Assembly (NCBI GenBank): GCA_905214325.1
Contig: CAJMLT010000030.1
Span: 1 to 18,619, forward strand
DNA length: 18,619 nucleotides
Direction of reading: 5' to 3'
Source: an uncultured bacterium
Lineage (GTDB): Bacteria > Actinomycetota > Coriobacteriia > Coriobacteriales > Eggerthellaceae
In this document: piece by piece, positions 6,571 through 13,965 of the stretch
Layout: each line of letters opens with the position of its first letter
How positions within the stretch are numbered: position 1 is the first letter of the stretch
The notes under the pieces: model-generated
What the model saw: the letters and a program-made list of their open reading frames with translations, nothing else
What the model was told of the DNA's origin: nothing
Database searches by the model: none
Position numbers and translations under genes: made by a program

Positions 6571-8397
6571 ATGGAAGCGATCCTCTTGGAAATACTCGAA
6601 ATCCTCCGAGAGGGCAACGCCCTCGACGAAAAAGCACTCGCGAAAATCCTCAACCGCCACAACAAAGGGCTCGCAAGCAACGAACAGCACCATTCCAAGA
6701 AGAAGCTGCTACCCTACTACCTCAAAACGAAGGCGAACAGACCACGGGAATGGGAAAGCTGGCAGGTGGACGAAGACCTGGAGCGTCGTCTCATCGAAGT
6801 ACTTCGGGTCAAACCGCGCCGCAGCGCTTCGGGAGTCGCCACCATCACCGTGCTCACCAAGCCCCGTCCCTGTTCGAGCGATTGCCTTTACTGCCCCAAC
6901 GACCTCCGTATGCCCAAAAGCTACCTCAGCGACGAGCCTGCCTGCCAGCGGGCGGAGCGCAATTTCTTCGACCCCTACCTCCAGGTGGCTTCACGGCTGC
7001 GTGCCCTCACCCACATGGGTCATGTCACCGATAAGGTGGAGCTGATCATTCTCGGAGGAACATGGAACGACTACGATCCCGCCTATCGAATATGGTTCGT
7101 CAACGAACTATTCCGTGCCATGAACGACGGGAAGAGGATCGAAGCGGAAGTAGCGAAACGGCGCGCCTTCTATCGATCACTCGGCCTGAGCAATAGCGCC
7201 GCGGACCTTGCAGCATTCGTGAAAACCGAACAGGATCTGGTAGATCGGGGGGTCCTCTCCTACAATCAGGCGTTCTCCCGACTCTACGAAAACAACGAAC
7301 CGTGGTTGCGCCTGGCAGCTGAACAGATCGCCGACTTCGATGAGCTCGAAGCCCGCCAACGTGCCAACGAACATGCGCCCCATCGCGTTGTCGGACTTGT
7401 GGTGGAAACGCGCCCCGACACCATTTCCATCGAAGGCCTCACGCTGTTGCGCAGGCTCGGTTGCACCAAGATACAGATGGGCATCCAGAGTCTCGATCCA
7501 ACCGTCCTCGCGATGAATCGTCGGAAAAACGACGAGGAAACGCTGAAGCGCGCCTTCGCCTTGGTGCGTCTGTTCGGATTCAAGATCCATACCCACATCA
7601 TGGTCAACCTCTACGGATCATCGCCTGAAGCGGACAAGGCCGAATACCTTCGCTTCGTCACCGATCCCGCTTTCCGGCCCGATGAAATCAAGCTGTACCC
7701 TTGCGTTCTCGTAGAGGGAACCGGGCTTTGCGAGCACTTCGAAAACGGAAGCTGGCGACCCTATACCGAAGAAGAACTGCTCGATGTTCTCATGTACGAC
7801 CTCGCCGTCACTCCCCGATTCATACGCATCTCGCGCATGATCAGGGATATATCGGCTCACGATATCATTGCGGGCAACAAGAAGGTCAACCTGCGGCAGC
7901 TCGTGGAACACCGTCTCGAAGAAAGCGATACCCGGCTCGCGGAAATACGTCACCGCGAAATCAGCACCCGAAAAACCGATCGGAGCGATCTGCGCCTCGA
8001 AATCACCCCCTACGACACAAACGTCTCCCGGGAGTACTTTCTGGAATGGGTGACGTCCGAAAACGAAATAGCCGGATTTCTGCGCCTTTCCCTCCCCAAG
8101 CAAAACGAGCTCGAACCATACCGCACGGGCTCTCAAGAACAGGCGCTTCCCATCGCAGCCGGCGAAGCGATGATCCGCGAGGTTCATATCTACGGAAAGG
8201 TTGCGGGGCTCCATGCAACCGGTGAGGGGGCGCAACACCTCGGGCTGGGCAAGCGCCTCATCGACCACGCGGAACAGATAGCCCGCGACAAGGGCTTCAC
8301 CACCCTCAACGTCATCAGCGCGGTAGGCACGCGGGAGTACTACCGCAACCTCGGTTTCGAAAATGCTACGCTCTATCAACGAAAACGCCTCCTCTGA
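6571..8397 (+). CDS. elp3: Elp3-family tRNA U34 carboxymethyltransferase (radical SAM / GNAT)
   Basis: 608 residues, complete. An N-terminal tRNA-contact region precedes KPRRSASGVATITVLTKPRP (81-100) and the radical-SAM cysteines C101-x3-C105-x2-C108 in CSSDCLYCPND. The core includes ELIILGGTWNDY, RVVGLVVETRPDTIS-like VVGLVVETRPDTISIEGL, and GCTKIQMGIQSLD. The C-terminal acetyltransferase domain begins near REVHIYG, with the acetyl-CoA loop Q555-x-x-G558-x-G560 (QHLGLGKRL) and the conserved VISAVGTREYYRNLGF. Elp3 uses acetyl-CoA and SAM radical chemistry to place a carboxymethyl group on C5 of wobble uridine. Bacterial and archaeal Elp3 act without the other Elongator subunits, and none are seen here. 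The Trm9-like gene is divergently adjacent, giving a possible cm5U to mcm5U pathway. The start has no ribosome site but a -10 box just upstream. Confidence 0.95.
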   Translation: MEAILLEILEILREGNALDEKALAKILNRHNKGLASNEQHHSKKKLLPYYLKTKANRPREWESWQVDEDLERRLIEVLRVKPRRSASGVATITVLTKPRPCSSDCLYCPNDLRMPKSYLSDEPACQRAERNFFDPYLQVASRLRALTHMGHVTDKVELIILGGTWNDYDPAYRIWFVNELFRAMNDGKRIEAEVAKRRAFYRSLGLSNSAADLAAFVKTEQDLVDRGVLSYNQAFSRLYENNEPWLRLAAEQIADFDELEARQRANEHAPHRVVGLVVETRPDTISIEGLTLLRRLGCTKIQMGIQSLDPTVLAMNRRKNDEETLKRAFALVRLFGFKIHTHIMVNLYGSSPEADKAEYLRFVTDPAFRPDEIKLYPCVLVEGTGLCEHFENGSWRPYTEEELLDVLMYDLAVTPRFIRISRMIRDISAHDIIAGNKKVNLRQLVEHRLEESDTRLAEIRHREISTRKTDRSDLRLEITPYDTNVSREYFLEWVTSENEIAGFLRLSLPKQNELEPYRTGSQEQALPIAAGEAMIREVHIYGKVAGLHATGEGAQHLGLGKRLIDHAEQIARDKGFTTLNVISAVGTREYYRNLGFENATLYQRKRLL

Positions 8398-8405
8398 AAA
8401 TCAGC

Positions 8406-8422
8406 GTGTTACACTGTCACAC
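8406..8422. promoter_or_regulatory. Imperfect 17-bp palindrome upstream of the MFS gene (possible operator)
   Basis: GTGTTACACTGTCACAC reads as GTGT-n-ACA-n-TGT-n-ACAC, symmetric about 8414 except at two positions of each half. It occupies the 52-base gap between elp3 and the transporter, 28 bases before the ATG. Operators of this size are common ahead of efflux pumps, but no regulator gene is adjacent, and no bound family can be named. Confidence 0.35.
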
Positions 8423-8449
8423 CTCGATTCATCCCCAAGGAGTTCATCG

Positions 8450-9742
8450 ATGAGTGAAAACACAACGACCCTCAGTGCGTCGGGTCGCCCTCTGCCCAAG
8501 AAGTGGCTTGCCGTCATCGCAACGATATGGAGCGGTCAGGCTCTTTCCATGATCACCAGCTATGCGGCCGGATACGCCGTCGTCTGGTACATCACCGAAA
8601 CGACCGGCAGCGCCCTCATGCTCGCACTGGCGAGCGTCTGCGCCTTTCTGCCCCAAGGGCTTCTCTCCCCCTTCGGCGGAGTCATCGCCGACAAATACAA
8701 CCGCAAGACCGTCATGATAGCCGCCGATCTGAGTGTGGGCATCGTGTCCTTGGGTCTGGGTTTCGTGATTCTGTTCGGGCAGGTGAGCTTCACCTTGTTG
8801 CTTCTCCTCGTCATCGTCCGGAGCGTGGGACAGGCCTTCCACGGTCCCGCCATGATGGCCGCCATGCCCATGCTCGTCCCCGAAAAACACCTGCTGCGCA
8901 TCAACACGTTGGATCAATTACTGATGTCGATAGCCTCCATCGGTGCGCCGGCCTTCGGCATTTTCCTCTACACCACCATCGGATTCCATTCCGTCATGTT
9001 TCTCGATTTCGCGGGAGCCCTGGCAGCCGTCGCCGGATTAGCCCTCGTGAAGATCCCCTCCGTCAGCGACCCCGATGCGGCCGATCAGCACGTCATAGCC
9101 AACATGCGCGACGGCTGGCGGGCTCTCAGCGTCAACCGTGGCCTGGTCATACTCATCCTCGGCGTCACGTTGGGCATGATCACGTTCGCGCCTTTGAGCG
9201 CGGTGTTCCCCCTCATGACCTACAGCCACTTCGGCGGCGATGGATACATGGCCTCCTTCATAGAGGCGGCTTTCGGCATCGGTATGGTCATCGGATCGGT
9301 GGCACTGATGGCGTGGGGTGGAGGAAGGCGCCTTGCGGGACTGATCGCGCTTGCCGCCGTCATCGTGGGAGCCACCACGGCGGCCTGTGGCTTCCTCGCA
9401 CCCGATATGTTCCCGGCCTTCGCCGTACTCTGCGCTATCATGGCTATCGCCTGCTCATGGTTTAACGGCCCACTCATCACCCTTATCCAACGCAATGTGG
9501 CCGAGGAGAAAACGGGGCGTGTTCTGGGGCTGGCCATGGCCGCTATGGGGTTGGCCTCGCCCGTCGGCGTCGCCCTCGGTGGCCTGTTGGCTGAAGCGAT
9601 AGGGATAGCGCCTTTCTTCGTGGTGGATGGATTTGTCTGTCTGGCACTGGGGCTACTTCTCTACCTACCGAAAAGCATACGGGCACTCGACCACGTGGAT
9701 CCGAGCGCCCCGATACCGGAAGAAAACGAGGCAACACGATGA
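8450..9742 (+). CDS. Major facilitator superfamily transporter, drug/macrolide-efflux type
   Basis: 430 residues from MSENTTTLSA, chosen for AAGGAG ten bases upstream; an ATG at 8363 would overlap elp3 and is rejected. About twelve membrane segments. The first cytoplasmic loop carries the MFS motif-A-like sequence GGVIADKYNRKTVMIAADL (76-94). The start KKWLAVIATIWSGQALSMIT followed by AVVWYITETTGSALMLALA resembles the MefA-type efflux branch (MFS_3). Function as an efflux pump is inferred from the family, and the substrate is unknown. Its stop overlaps the start of the peptidase gene (ATGA), showing translational coupling. The pairing of an exporter with a cytosolic oligopeptidase is not a stereotyped cassette I recognise. 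Confidence 0.8.
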   Translation: MSENTTTLSASGRPLPKKWLAVIATIWSGQALSMITSYAAGYAVVWYITETTGSALMLALASVCAFLPQGLLSPFGGVIADKYNRKTVMIAADLSVGIVSLGLGFVILFGQVSFTLLLLLVIVRSVGQAFHGPAMMAAMPMLVPEKHLLRINTLDQLLMSIASIGAPAFGIFLYTTIGFHSVMFLDFAGALAAVAGLALVKIPSVSDPDAADQHVIANMRDGWRALSVNRGLVILILGVTLGMITFAPLSAVFPLMTYSHFGGDGYMASFIEAAFGIGMVIGSVALMAWGGGRRLAGLIALAAVIVGATTAACGFLAPDMFPAFAVLCAIMAIACSWFNGPLITLIQRNVAEEKTGRVLGLAMAAMGLASPVGVALGGLLAEAIGIAPFFVVDGFVCLALGLLLYLPKSIRALDHVDPSAPIPEENEATR

Positions 9743-11529
9743 ACGAAACCACCCGCGAGGAAATAGACGAACGCTACCGCTGGGATCTTTCCGGCATATA
9801 CCGCGATGACGAATCATTTCTGGAAGCGCTCGAAGCCGCGCGATCCTACCCCGAACGGGTTCTGGCATTCAAGGACACGATAGCGCAATCGCCCGAAGCC
9901 CTTCTCGCCTATCTGCGGCTCAACGATGAAATAGGCATCGAATTGGTCAAACTCGTCAATTACGCGGACAGGAAAAGCGACGAGGACACCCGTCTGTCCC
10001 TCTATCAGGACTATTCGAATCGGGCCATGTCGCTCTACATCTCCATCGCAAGCGCCTCGGCATGGTTCACCTCCGAATTGCTCACCATAGACGAAGCTAC
10101 GATGACGCGCTTCTACGAAACCTGCCCGGAACTCGAGCTCTACCGTCGGAATCTGGATAAGATATTCGCGAAACGAGACCACACCCTCTCGCCCGCCGAA
10201 GAGAAACTGCTCGCCGACGCCGAAGAAATGGCCACCCAGCCGGGCAACATCTTCTCGTTGTTGAACGATGCCGATCTGGTTTTCCCCGATGCTCATGACG
10301 AAGAAGGCACACCCCACGCACTCACACACGGAAGCTATATTCCCCTCATGATGTCGCAGGATCGCACGTTGCGCACTTCGGCGTTCAAGACGCTCTATGC
10401 CACCTATTCCCAATTCCGCAACACCTTCGCCGCCACGCTGGGAGCCCAGACCAAGCAGTTGAAATTCTTCGCCGACGCCCGCAACCACCCGTCCACTTTG
10501 GCCTACGCCCTTGCGGAAAACGAGGTTCCCGTCGAGGTGTACACCAACCTCATCGAAGCGGTGCATCACAATCTGCCCGCCCTGCACAAATACGTCCACA
10601 TGCGCAAAGCCCTTCTGGGAATGGATGAGCTTCATCCCTACGATCTCTATACGCCTCTCGTCGATGACGTCGAGATGCGTTTCACCTACGAAGAAGCCTG
10701 CGACATCATCTTGGAAGCGCTCGCTCCGTTAGGAGAAGACTATCAGGCTCTCGTACGCAAGGGAATCGAGCAGCGCTGGGTCGATGTCTACGAAAACCCG
10801 GGTAAACGAAGCGGTGCCTATTCCGCCGGGGGGTTTGGGATGAACCCCGTCATCCTGCTCAATTTCCAAGGAACGTTGGATGACGTCTACACACTGATCC
10901 ACGAGATGGGCCACTCCATCCACACGTATCTATCCTGCCAAACGCAACCCGCCTGCTATTCGGATTACGTCATATTCGTGGCGGAGGTCGCTTCCACCTG
11001 CAACGAGGCTCTTCTGACGCGGTATTTCCTGGACAGGGCAACCGATCCGCGACAGCGCGCCTTCATCATCAACCATTTCCTCGAGCAGTTCCGCGGGACC
11101 ATCTACCGCCAATGCATGTTCGCCGAATTCGAGTTGATCATCAACGAAATGACCGAGCAGGGCGAAAGCCTCACCGCAGACGCGCTCTGCGATCGCTACC
11201 GGACCCTCAACGAACGGTATTTCGGAGACGAATTGGTCATCGATGATGAACTGACGATGGAATGGGCGCGCATCCCCCATTTCTACTACCGATACTACGT
11301 CTACCAATACGCTACGGGTTTCGCAGCGGCTATCGCGCTATCCCAACGGATCCTCACCGAAGACGAAGCCGCGCGCGACGATTATCTGGCGTTCCTTTCA
11401 GGCGGCAGCTCGAAGAAACCCATCGACCTTCTCCGTGGTGCCGGCGTCGACATGGCCGATGCGCATCCCATCGACGAAGCGCTGGCCCTGTTCGATCGCC
11501 TGATCGACGAAATGAACGAACTCTGCTGA
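9739..11529 (+). CDS. pepF: Oligoendopeptidase F (M3 metallopeptidase)
   Basis: 596 residues, the usual PepF length (about 600). It is a cytosolic zinc peptidase that cuts oligopeptides of roughly 7-17 residues. The zinc site is complete: H388-E-M-G-H392 in LIHEMGHSIHTYLS, and the third ligand E416 in VAEVASTCNEALL. An N-terminal M3_N-like domain (ERYRWDLSGIYRDDESF onwards) and the C-terminal FYYRYYVYQYATGFAAAIAL, which positions substrate-binding tyrosines, are as expected. The ATG overlaps the stop of the upstream transporter by 4 nt, and the ribosome site GAGG lies inside that gene. A 63-nt gap separates it from the reductase gene. Confidence 0.93.
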   Translation: MNETTREEIDERYRWDLSGIYRDDESFLEALEAARSYPERVLAFKDTIAQSPEALLAYLRLNDEIGIELVKLVNYADRKSDEDTRLSLYQDYSNRAMSLYISIASASAWFTSELLTIDEATMTRFYETCPELELYRRNLDKIFAKRDHTLSPAEEKLLADAEEMATQPGNIFSLLNDADLVFPDAHDEEGTPHALTHGSYIPLMMSQDRTLRTSAFKTLYATYSQFRNTFAATLGAQTKQLKFFADARNHPSTLAYALAENEVPVEVYTNLIEAVHHNLPALHKYVHMRKALLGMDELHPYDLYTPLVDDVEMRFTYEEACDIILEALAPLGEDYQALVRKGIEQRWVDVYENPGKRSGAYSAGGFGMNPVILLNFQGTLDDVYTLIHEMGHSIHTYLSCQTQPACYSDYVIFVAEVASTCNEALLTRYFLDRATDPRQRAFIINHFLEQFRGTIYRQCMFAEFELIINEMTEQGESLTADALCDRYRTLNERYFGDELVIDDELTMEWARIPHFYYRYYVYQYATGFAAAIALSQRILTEDEAARDDYLAFLSGGSSKKPIDLLRGAGVDMADAHPIDEALALFDRLIDEMNELC

Positions 11530-11592
11530 TCAAGGCCGAGAAACCGATAAAAACATCGACGACCTACGCACGAAAGGATCGGCACCGACGCC

Positions 11593-12744
11593 ATGTATTA
11601 CAGAACACTGGGAAAAACGGGGATCGAAGTAAGCGAAATCGGCTTCGGAGCCGAATGGATGGACAAACCGGCGGCAGAGGTATGCACTTTCGTGAAAACC
11701 TGTCAGGACGCCGGCATCAATATCATGGATATATGGATGGCCGATCCGGCAATGCGCTCGAAGTTGGGTGATGCGATGGCGCAACTCGGCAGTCGCGATC
11801 ACTGGGTCGTGCAAGGACACGTCGGGGCAACCTGGCAGGACGGCCAATACGTACGAACGCGCCATGCCGACACATGCCGCAAGGCCTTCGAGGACCTACT
11901 CCATCGGCTACACACCGACCACGTGGAACTGGGAATGATCCACTACGTGGATAGCACTTCGGAGTTCGCCGACATCATGGCCGGCAGCCCCTACTTGGAG
12001 TACGTGCACGAACTGCATGCCGCCGGCACCATCGAACATATCGGTCTTTCCACCCACAACCCCGATGTCGCACTTTCCGCACTGGATTATCCCGAAATCG
12101 AAGTGATCATGTTTTCCATCAATCCGGCGTTCGACATGATGCCCGCTTCCGAGGATATCAACACACTGTTCGGTGATTTTGCGGACGCCCACACCGACGG
12201 GGTCGATCCCAAACGAGCTCAGCTCTATCGTCTGGCCGAAGAACGTGGCGTAGGAGTGACCGTGATGAAGCCCTACGCGGGCGGACTCCTGCTCGATGCG
12301 GAAAAGTCCCCCTTCGGTGCCGCTATGACCCCCACTCAATGCATCCACTACTGTCTCACCCGTCCGGGTGTCGCAAGCGTGATGGCCGGTTACGGCGAAC
12401 TTTCGCATATCGACGATGCCCTCGCTTACGAAAGCGCCGATGAAAACGCACGGGATTACACCGCCCTTTTGGCCGAAGCGCCGAAACATGCCTACTTCGG
12501 TCACTGCATCTACTGCGGACACTGCCAACCCTGCGTGGAGGGAATCGATATCGCCACCGTGAACAAATTCGCCGATCTGGCGCGTGCCCACGACGAAATC
12601 CCCCCGTCGGTACGCGAGCATTATTTCGCCTTGGACAAAACCGCATCCGACTGCACGGCGTGCGGAATATGCGAGACGAACTGCCCCTTCGGCGTGAAGA
12701 TAGCGGACGCGATGGCGGCAACCGCCGAGCTGTTCGGCGAATGA
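11593..12744 (+). CDS. Aldo/keto reductase-family oxidoreductase with two C-terminal [4Fe-4S] motifs
   Basis: 383 residues. An N-terminal aldo/keto reductase barrel (YRTLGKTGIEVSEIGFGAEW, GTIEHIGLSTHN, MKPYAGGLLL) is fused to a ferredoxin-like tail. The tail has C305-x2-C308-x2-C311-x2-C314 and C354-x2-C357-x2-C360-x3-C364-P, enough for two clusters. The classical catalytic tetrad is altered: Asp46 and His117 (MIHYVDS) are present, but the DTAxxYG tyrosine region reads DIWMADP, and the usual lysine position falls in VVQGHVG. This belongs to a branch common in anaerobes whose reaction is not known to me, so electron transfer rather than simple NADPH-dependent carbonyl reduction is plausible. 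The ribosome site, AAAGGAT, is 13-14 bases upstream and weak. It is the last gene of the plus-strand run. Confidence 0.82.
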   Translation: MYYRTLGKTGIEVSEIGFGAEWMDKPAAEVCTFVKTCQDAGINIMDIWMADPAMRSKLGDAMAQLGSRDHWVVQGHVGATWQDGQYVRTRHADTCRKAFEDLLHRLHTDHVELGMIHYVDSTSEFADIMAGSPYLEYVHELHAAGTIEHIGLSTHNPDVALSALDYPEIEVIMFSINPAFDMMPASEDINTLFGDFADAHTDGVDPKRAQLYRLAEERGVGVTVMKPYAGGLLLDAEKSPFGAAMTPTQCIHYCLTRPGVASVMAGYGELSHIDDALAYESADENARDYTALLAEAPKHAYFGHCIYCGHCQPCVEGIDIATVNKFADLARAHDEIPPSVREHYFALDKTASDCTACGICETNCPFGVKIADAMAATAELFGE

Positions 12745-12775
12745 GCCAGCCGCATCAAGCAACGGGAAAACGAGT

Positions 12776-12806
12776 GCAGGTGACACCGACGGCGGATGTC
12801 ACCTGC
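12776..12806. terminator. Stem-loop terminator between convergent genes
   Basis: GCAGGTGACA (12776-12785) and TGTCACCTGC (12797-12806) form a perfect 10-bp stem with an 11-base loop, in the 84-bp gap between the reductase and the minus-strand regulator. On the minus strand the stem is followed by ACTCGTTTT, a weak T-run; on the plus strand there is none. It probably serves both directions, more convincingly the regulator. Confidence 0.6.
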
Positions 12807-12828
12807 CGGATCATTCGGTAGACGGATC

Positions 12829-13302
12829 TCAGCGAGCGAACGTGTCGGCCTCTTCCTGCCAACGCTTCAGATGGGGCAGCAGGGTAGCCATAAGCGACAC
12901 CGCCTCATCCAGTGAAACGCCCAGCGCTTCGGCTTCCATGGGGGCCGTTTGCTCGATGAATTCATCCATCGTCACGTTCTTCGCGGTGAAGTCGCCGTGA
13001 TCGTAACAATACTTGCAGTAGTCCGTGCTATGCGATCCGTCGGTTTCCGTTCCGTGGATTTCGGGATCGGGAATGGGCATGCTGCAACACTGGCAGTAGT
13101 AGCTCATGGGCATGTCGAAAAAACGCTCGAGCGGCACACCGAACGTGACGGCTATCAGTTTCACCATGTCGATACCGGGCGTGGTTTCCCCGTTTTCCCA
13201 ACGGGACACCGCTTGTCTGGTCACGTAGAGCTTGTGCGCCATTTCCTCTTGTGTGATGCCTGCTTCCTTGCGGATGTCGGCGATGATGGTTCCCAAAGCC
13301 AT
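12829..13302 (-). CDS. XRE-family transcriptional regulator with C-terminal zinc ribbon
   Basis: 157 residues from MALGTIIADIRKE, with GAGGGGG about eight bases upstream; the longer in-frame ATG at 13401 would overrun the promoter region. An N-terminal Cro/C1-type helix-turn-helix spans about 6-60, including GITQEEMAHKLYVTRQAVSR WENG. A zinc ribbon of the Zn_ribbon_2 type follows: C70-x2-C73 in YCQCCSMPI, then GTETDGSHSTDYCKYCYDHG with C96-x2-C99. The last 50 residues (TMDEFIEQTAPM, LLPHLKRW) match the helical tail commonly attached to that ribbon. This architecture is frequent in Firmicutes and Actinobacteria, with unknown ligands. It lies downstream of the small membrane protein gene, 121 bp away, with its own apparent promoter. 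Confidence 0.87.
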   Translation of the reverse strand: MALGTIIADIRKEAGITQEEMAHKLYVTRQAVSRWENGETTPGIDMVKLIAVTFGVPLERFFDMPMSYYCQCCSMPIPDPEIHGTETDGSHSTDYCKYCYDHGDFTAKNVTMDEFIEQTAPMEAEALGVSLDEAVSLMATLLPHLKRWQEEADTFAR

Positions 13303-13331
13303 TGCGTTTCCCCCTCGATATCGTGGTCGGC

Positions 13332-13355
13332 AGATGCGCCGTACCTCGCGCATCT
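13332..13355 (-). promoter_or_regulatory. 8-bp inverted repeat at the probable transcript start of the XRE gene
   Basis: AGATGCGC (13332-13339) and GCGCATCT (13348-13355) are perfect complements with an 8-base spacer. The repeat begins a few bases downstream of the predicted start point, a position suited to an autoregulatory operator, or to a leader hairpin. Confidence 0.4.
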
Positions 13356-13365
13356 TCTGTGATCC

Positions 13366-13394
13366 ATTATCCGATTCACACCGTTCGGAAACAA
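13366..13394 (-). promoter_or_regulatory. Probable promoter of the XRE/zinc-ribbon regulator
   Basis: On the minus strand TTGTTT (13394-13389), a 17-base spacer and GATAAT (13371-13366) form a reasonable promoter, placing the start point near 13359 and giving a leader of about 57 nt. Confidence 0.5.
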
Positions 13395-13423
13395 GCAACA
13401 CTCCGTTGCGCGACGATGATGCC

Positions 13424-13765
13424 TCACAGGTATTCGATACGACTGCTCTTGTCTTTGTAGTGGGGATGGTTCTTCACGAAGCGCCAACGACAGATGCGTG
13501 TGATGACCAAGGCAATCGCGGAAACAGCGAGGAACCACCCCGTGACCTCCAAAACGGTACCGTTCTGTTCGAAAAACGCATACAGGGAAGCCAAGGCGAA
13601 AAATGCACTCAACACGATCGTCAAAACCGTGAACAGATGGATCAACACTTCCTTGGCACGTTCGGGGGATTTCGCCCACGACACCACGAAGTACACGATG
13701 ACCGCCAAAACGACCAGCGCGATAACCAAAGGAAGCGATTGCAGAAGTCGTGCGATTATGGGCAT
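13424..13765 (-). CDS. Small three-helix membrane protein of unknown function
   Basis: 113 residues with AAAGGA five bases before the ATG. Three hydrophobic segments are clear, at about 8-30 (LPLVIALVVLAVIVYFVVSW), 44-66 (FTVLTIVLSAFFALASLYAF) and 73-91 (EVTGWFLAVSAIALVITRI), followed by a basic cytoplasmic tail (CRWRFVKNHPHYKDKSSRIE). No known family is recognised. It precedes the XRE regulator gene on the same strand and diverges from carB, but it may be unrelated to either. Confidence 0.7.
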   Translation of the reverse strand: MPIIARLLQSLPLVIALVVLAVIVYFVVSWAKSPERAKEVLIHLFTVLTIVLSAFFALASLYAFFEQNGTVLEVTGWFLAVSAIALVITRICRWRFVKNHPHYKDKSSRIEYL

Positions 13766-13888
13766 CTTCGTCCTTTCCGCCGTGTCGGATTCTCAAACGG
13801 GCACGGTGAATACCGTGTTGACGCAATCCATGATAGCAGGTTGGAACACTCCCCGTATCCCGATCACTTTATACCCCACTTCCTCTAC

Positions 13889-13894
13889 TACAAT
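13889..13894 (+). promoter_or_regulatory. Possible -10 element of carB
   Basis: TACAAT lies about 70 bases before the carB ATG, but no good -35 is seen at the right distance. The 200-bp divergent gap (13766-13965) also has a perfect 6-bp hairpin, CACGGT/ACCGTG (13802-13817), nearer the small membrane protein gene. I see no PyrR-type leader or arginine box. Confidence 0.3.
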
Positions 13895-13965
13895 GGACTC
13901 AGATTGACTATCATATTGGGAGCTCGAAACAAACCAACCAGTAACGAACAGTAAGGGGTTACCTC

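Noticed and set aside
5810..7045. Plus-strand frame of 411 codons across the methyltransferase gene and the start of elp3
   Set aside because: Its first half is antisense to the Trm9-like gene and its second half is out of frame with elp3; both real genes have strong motif support.
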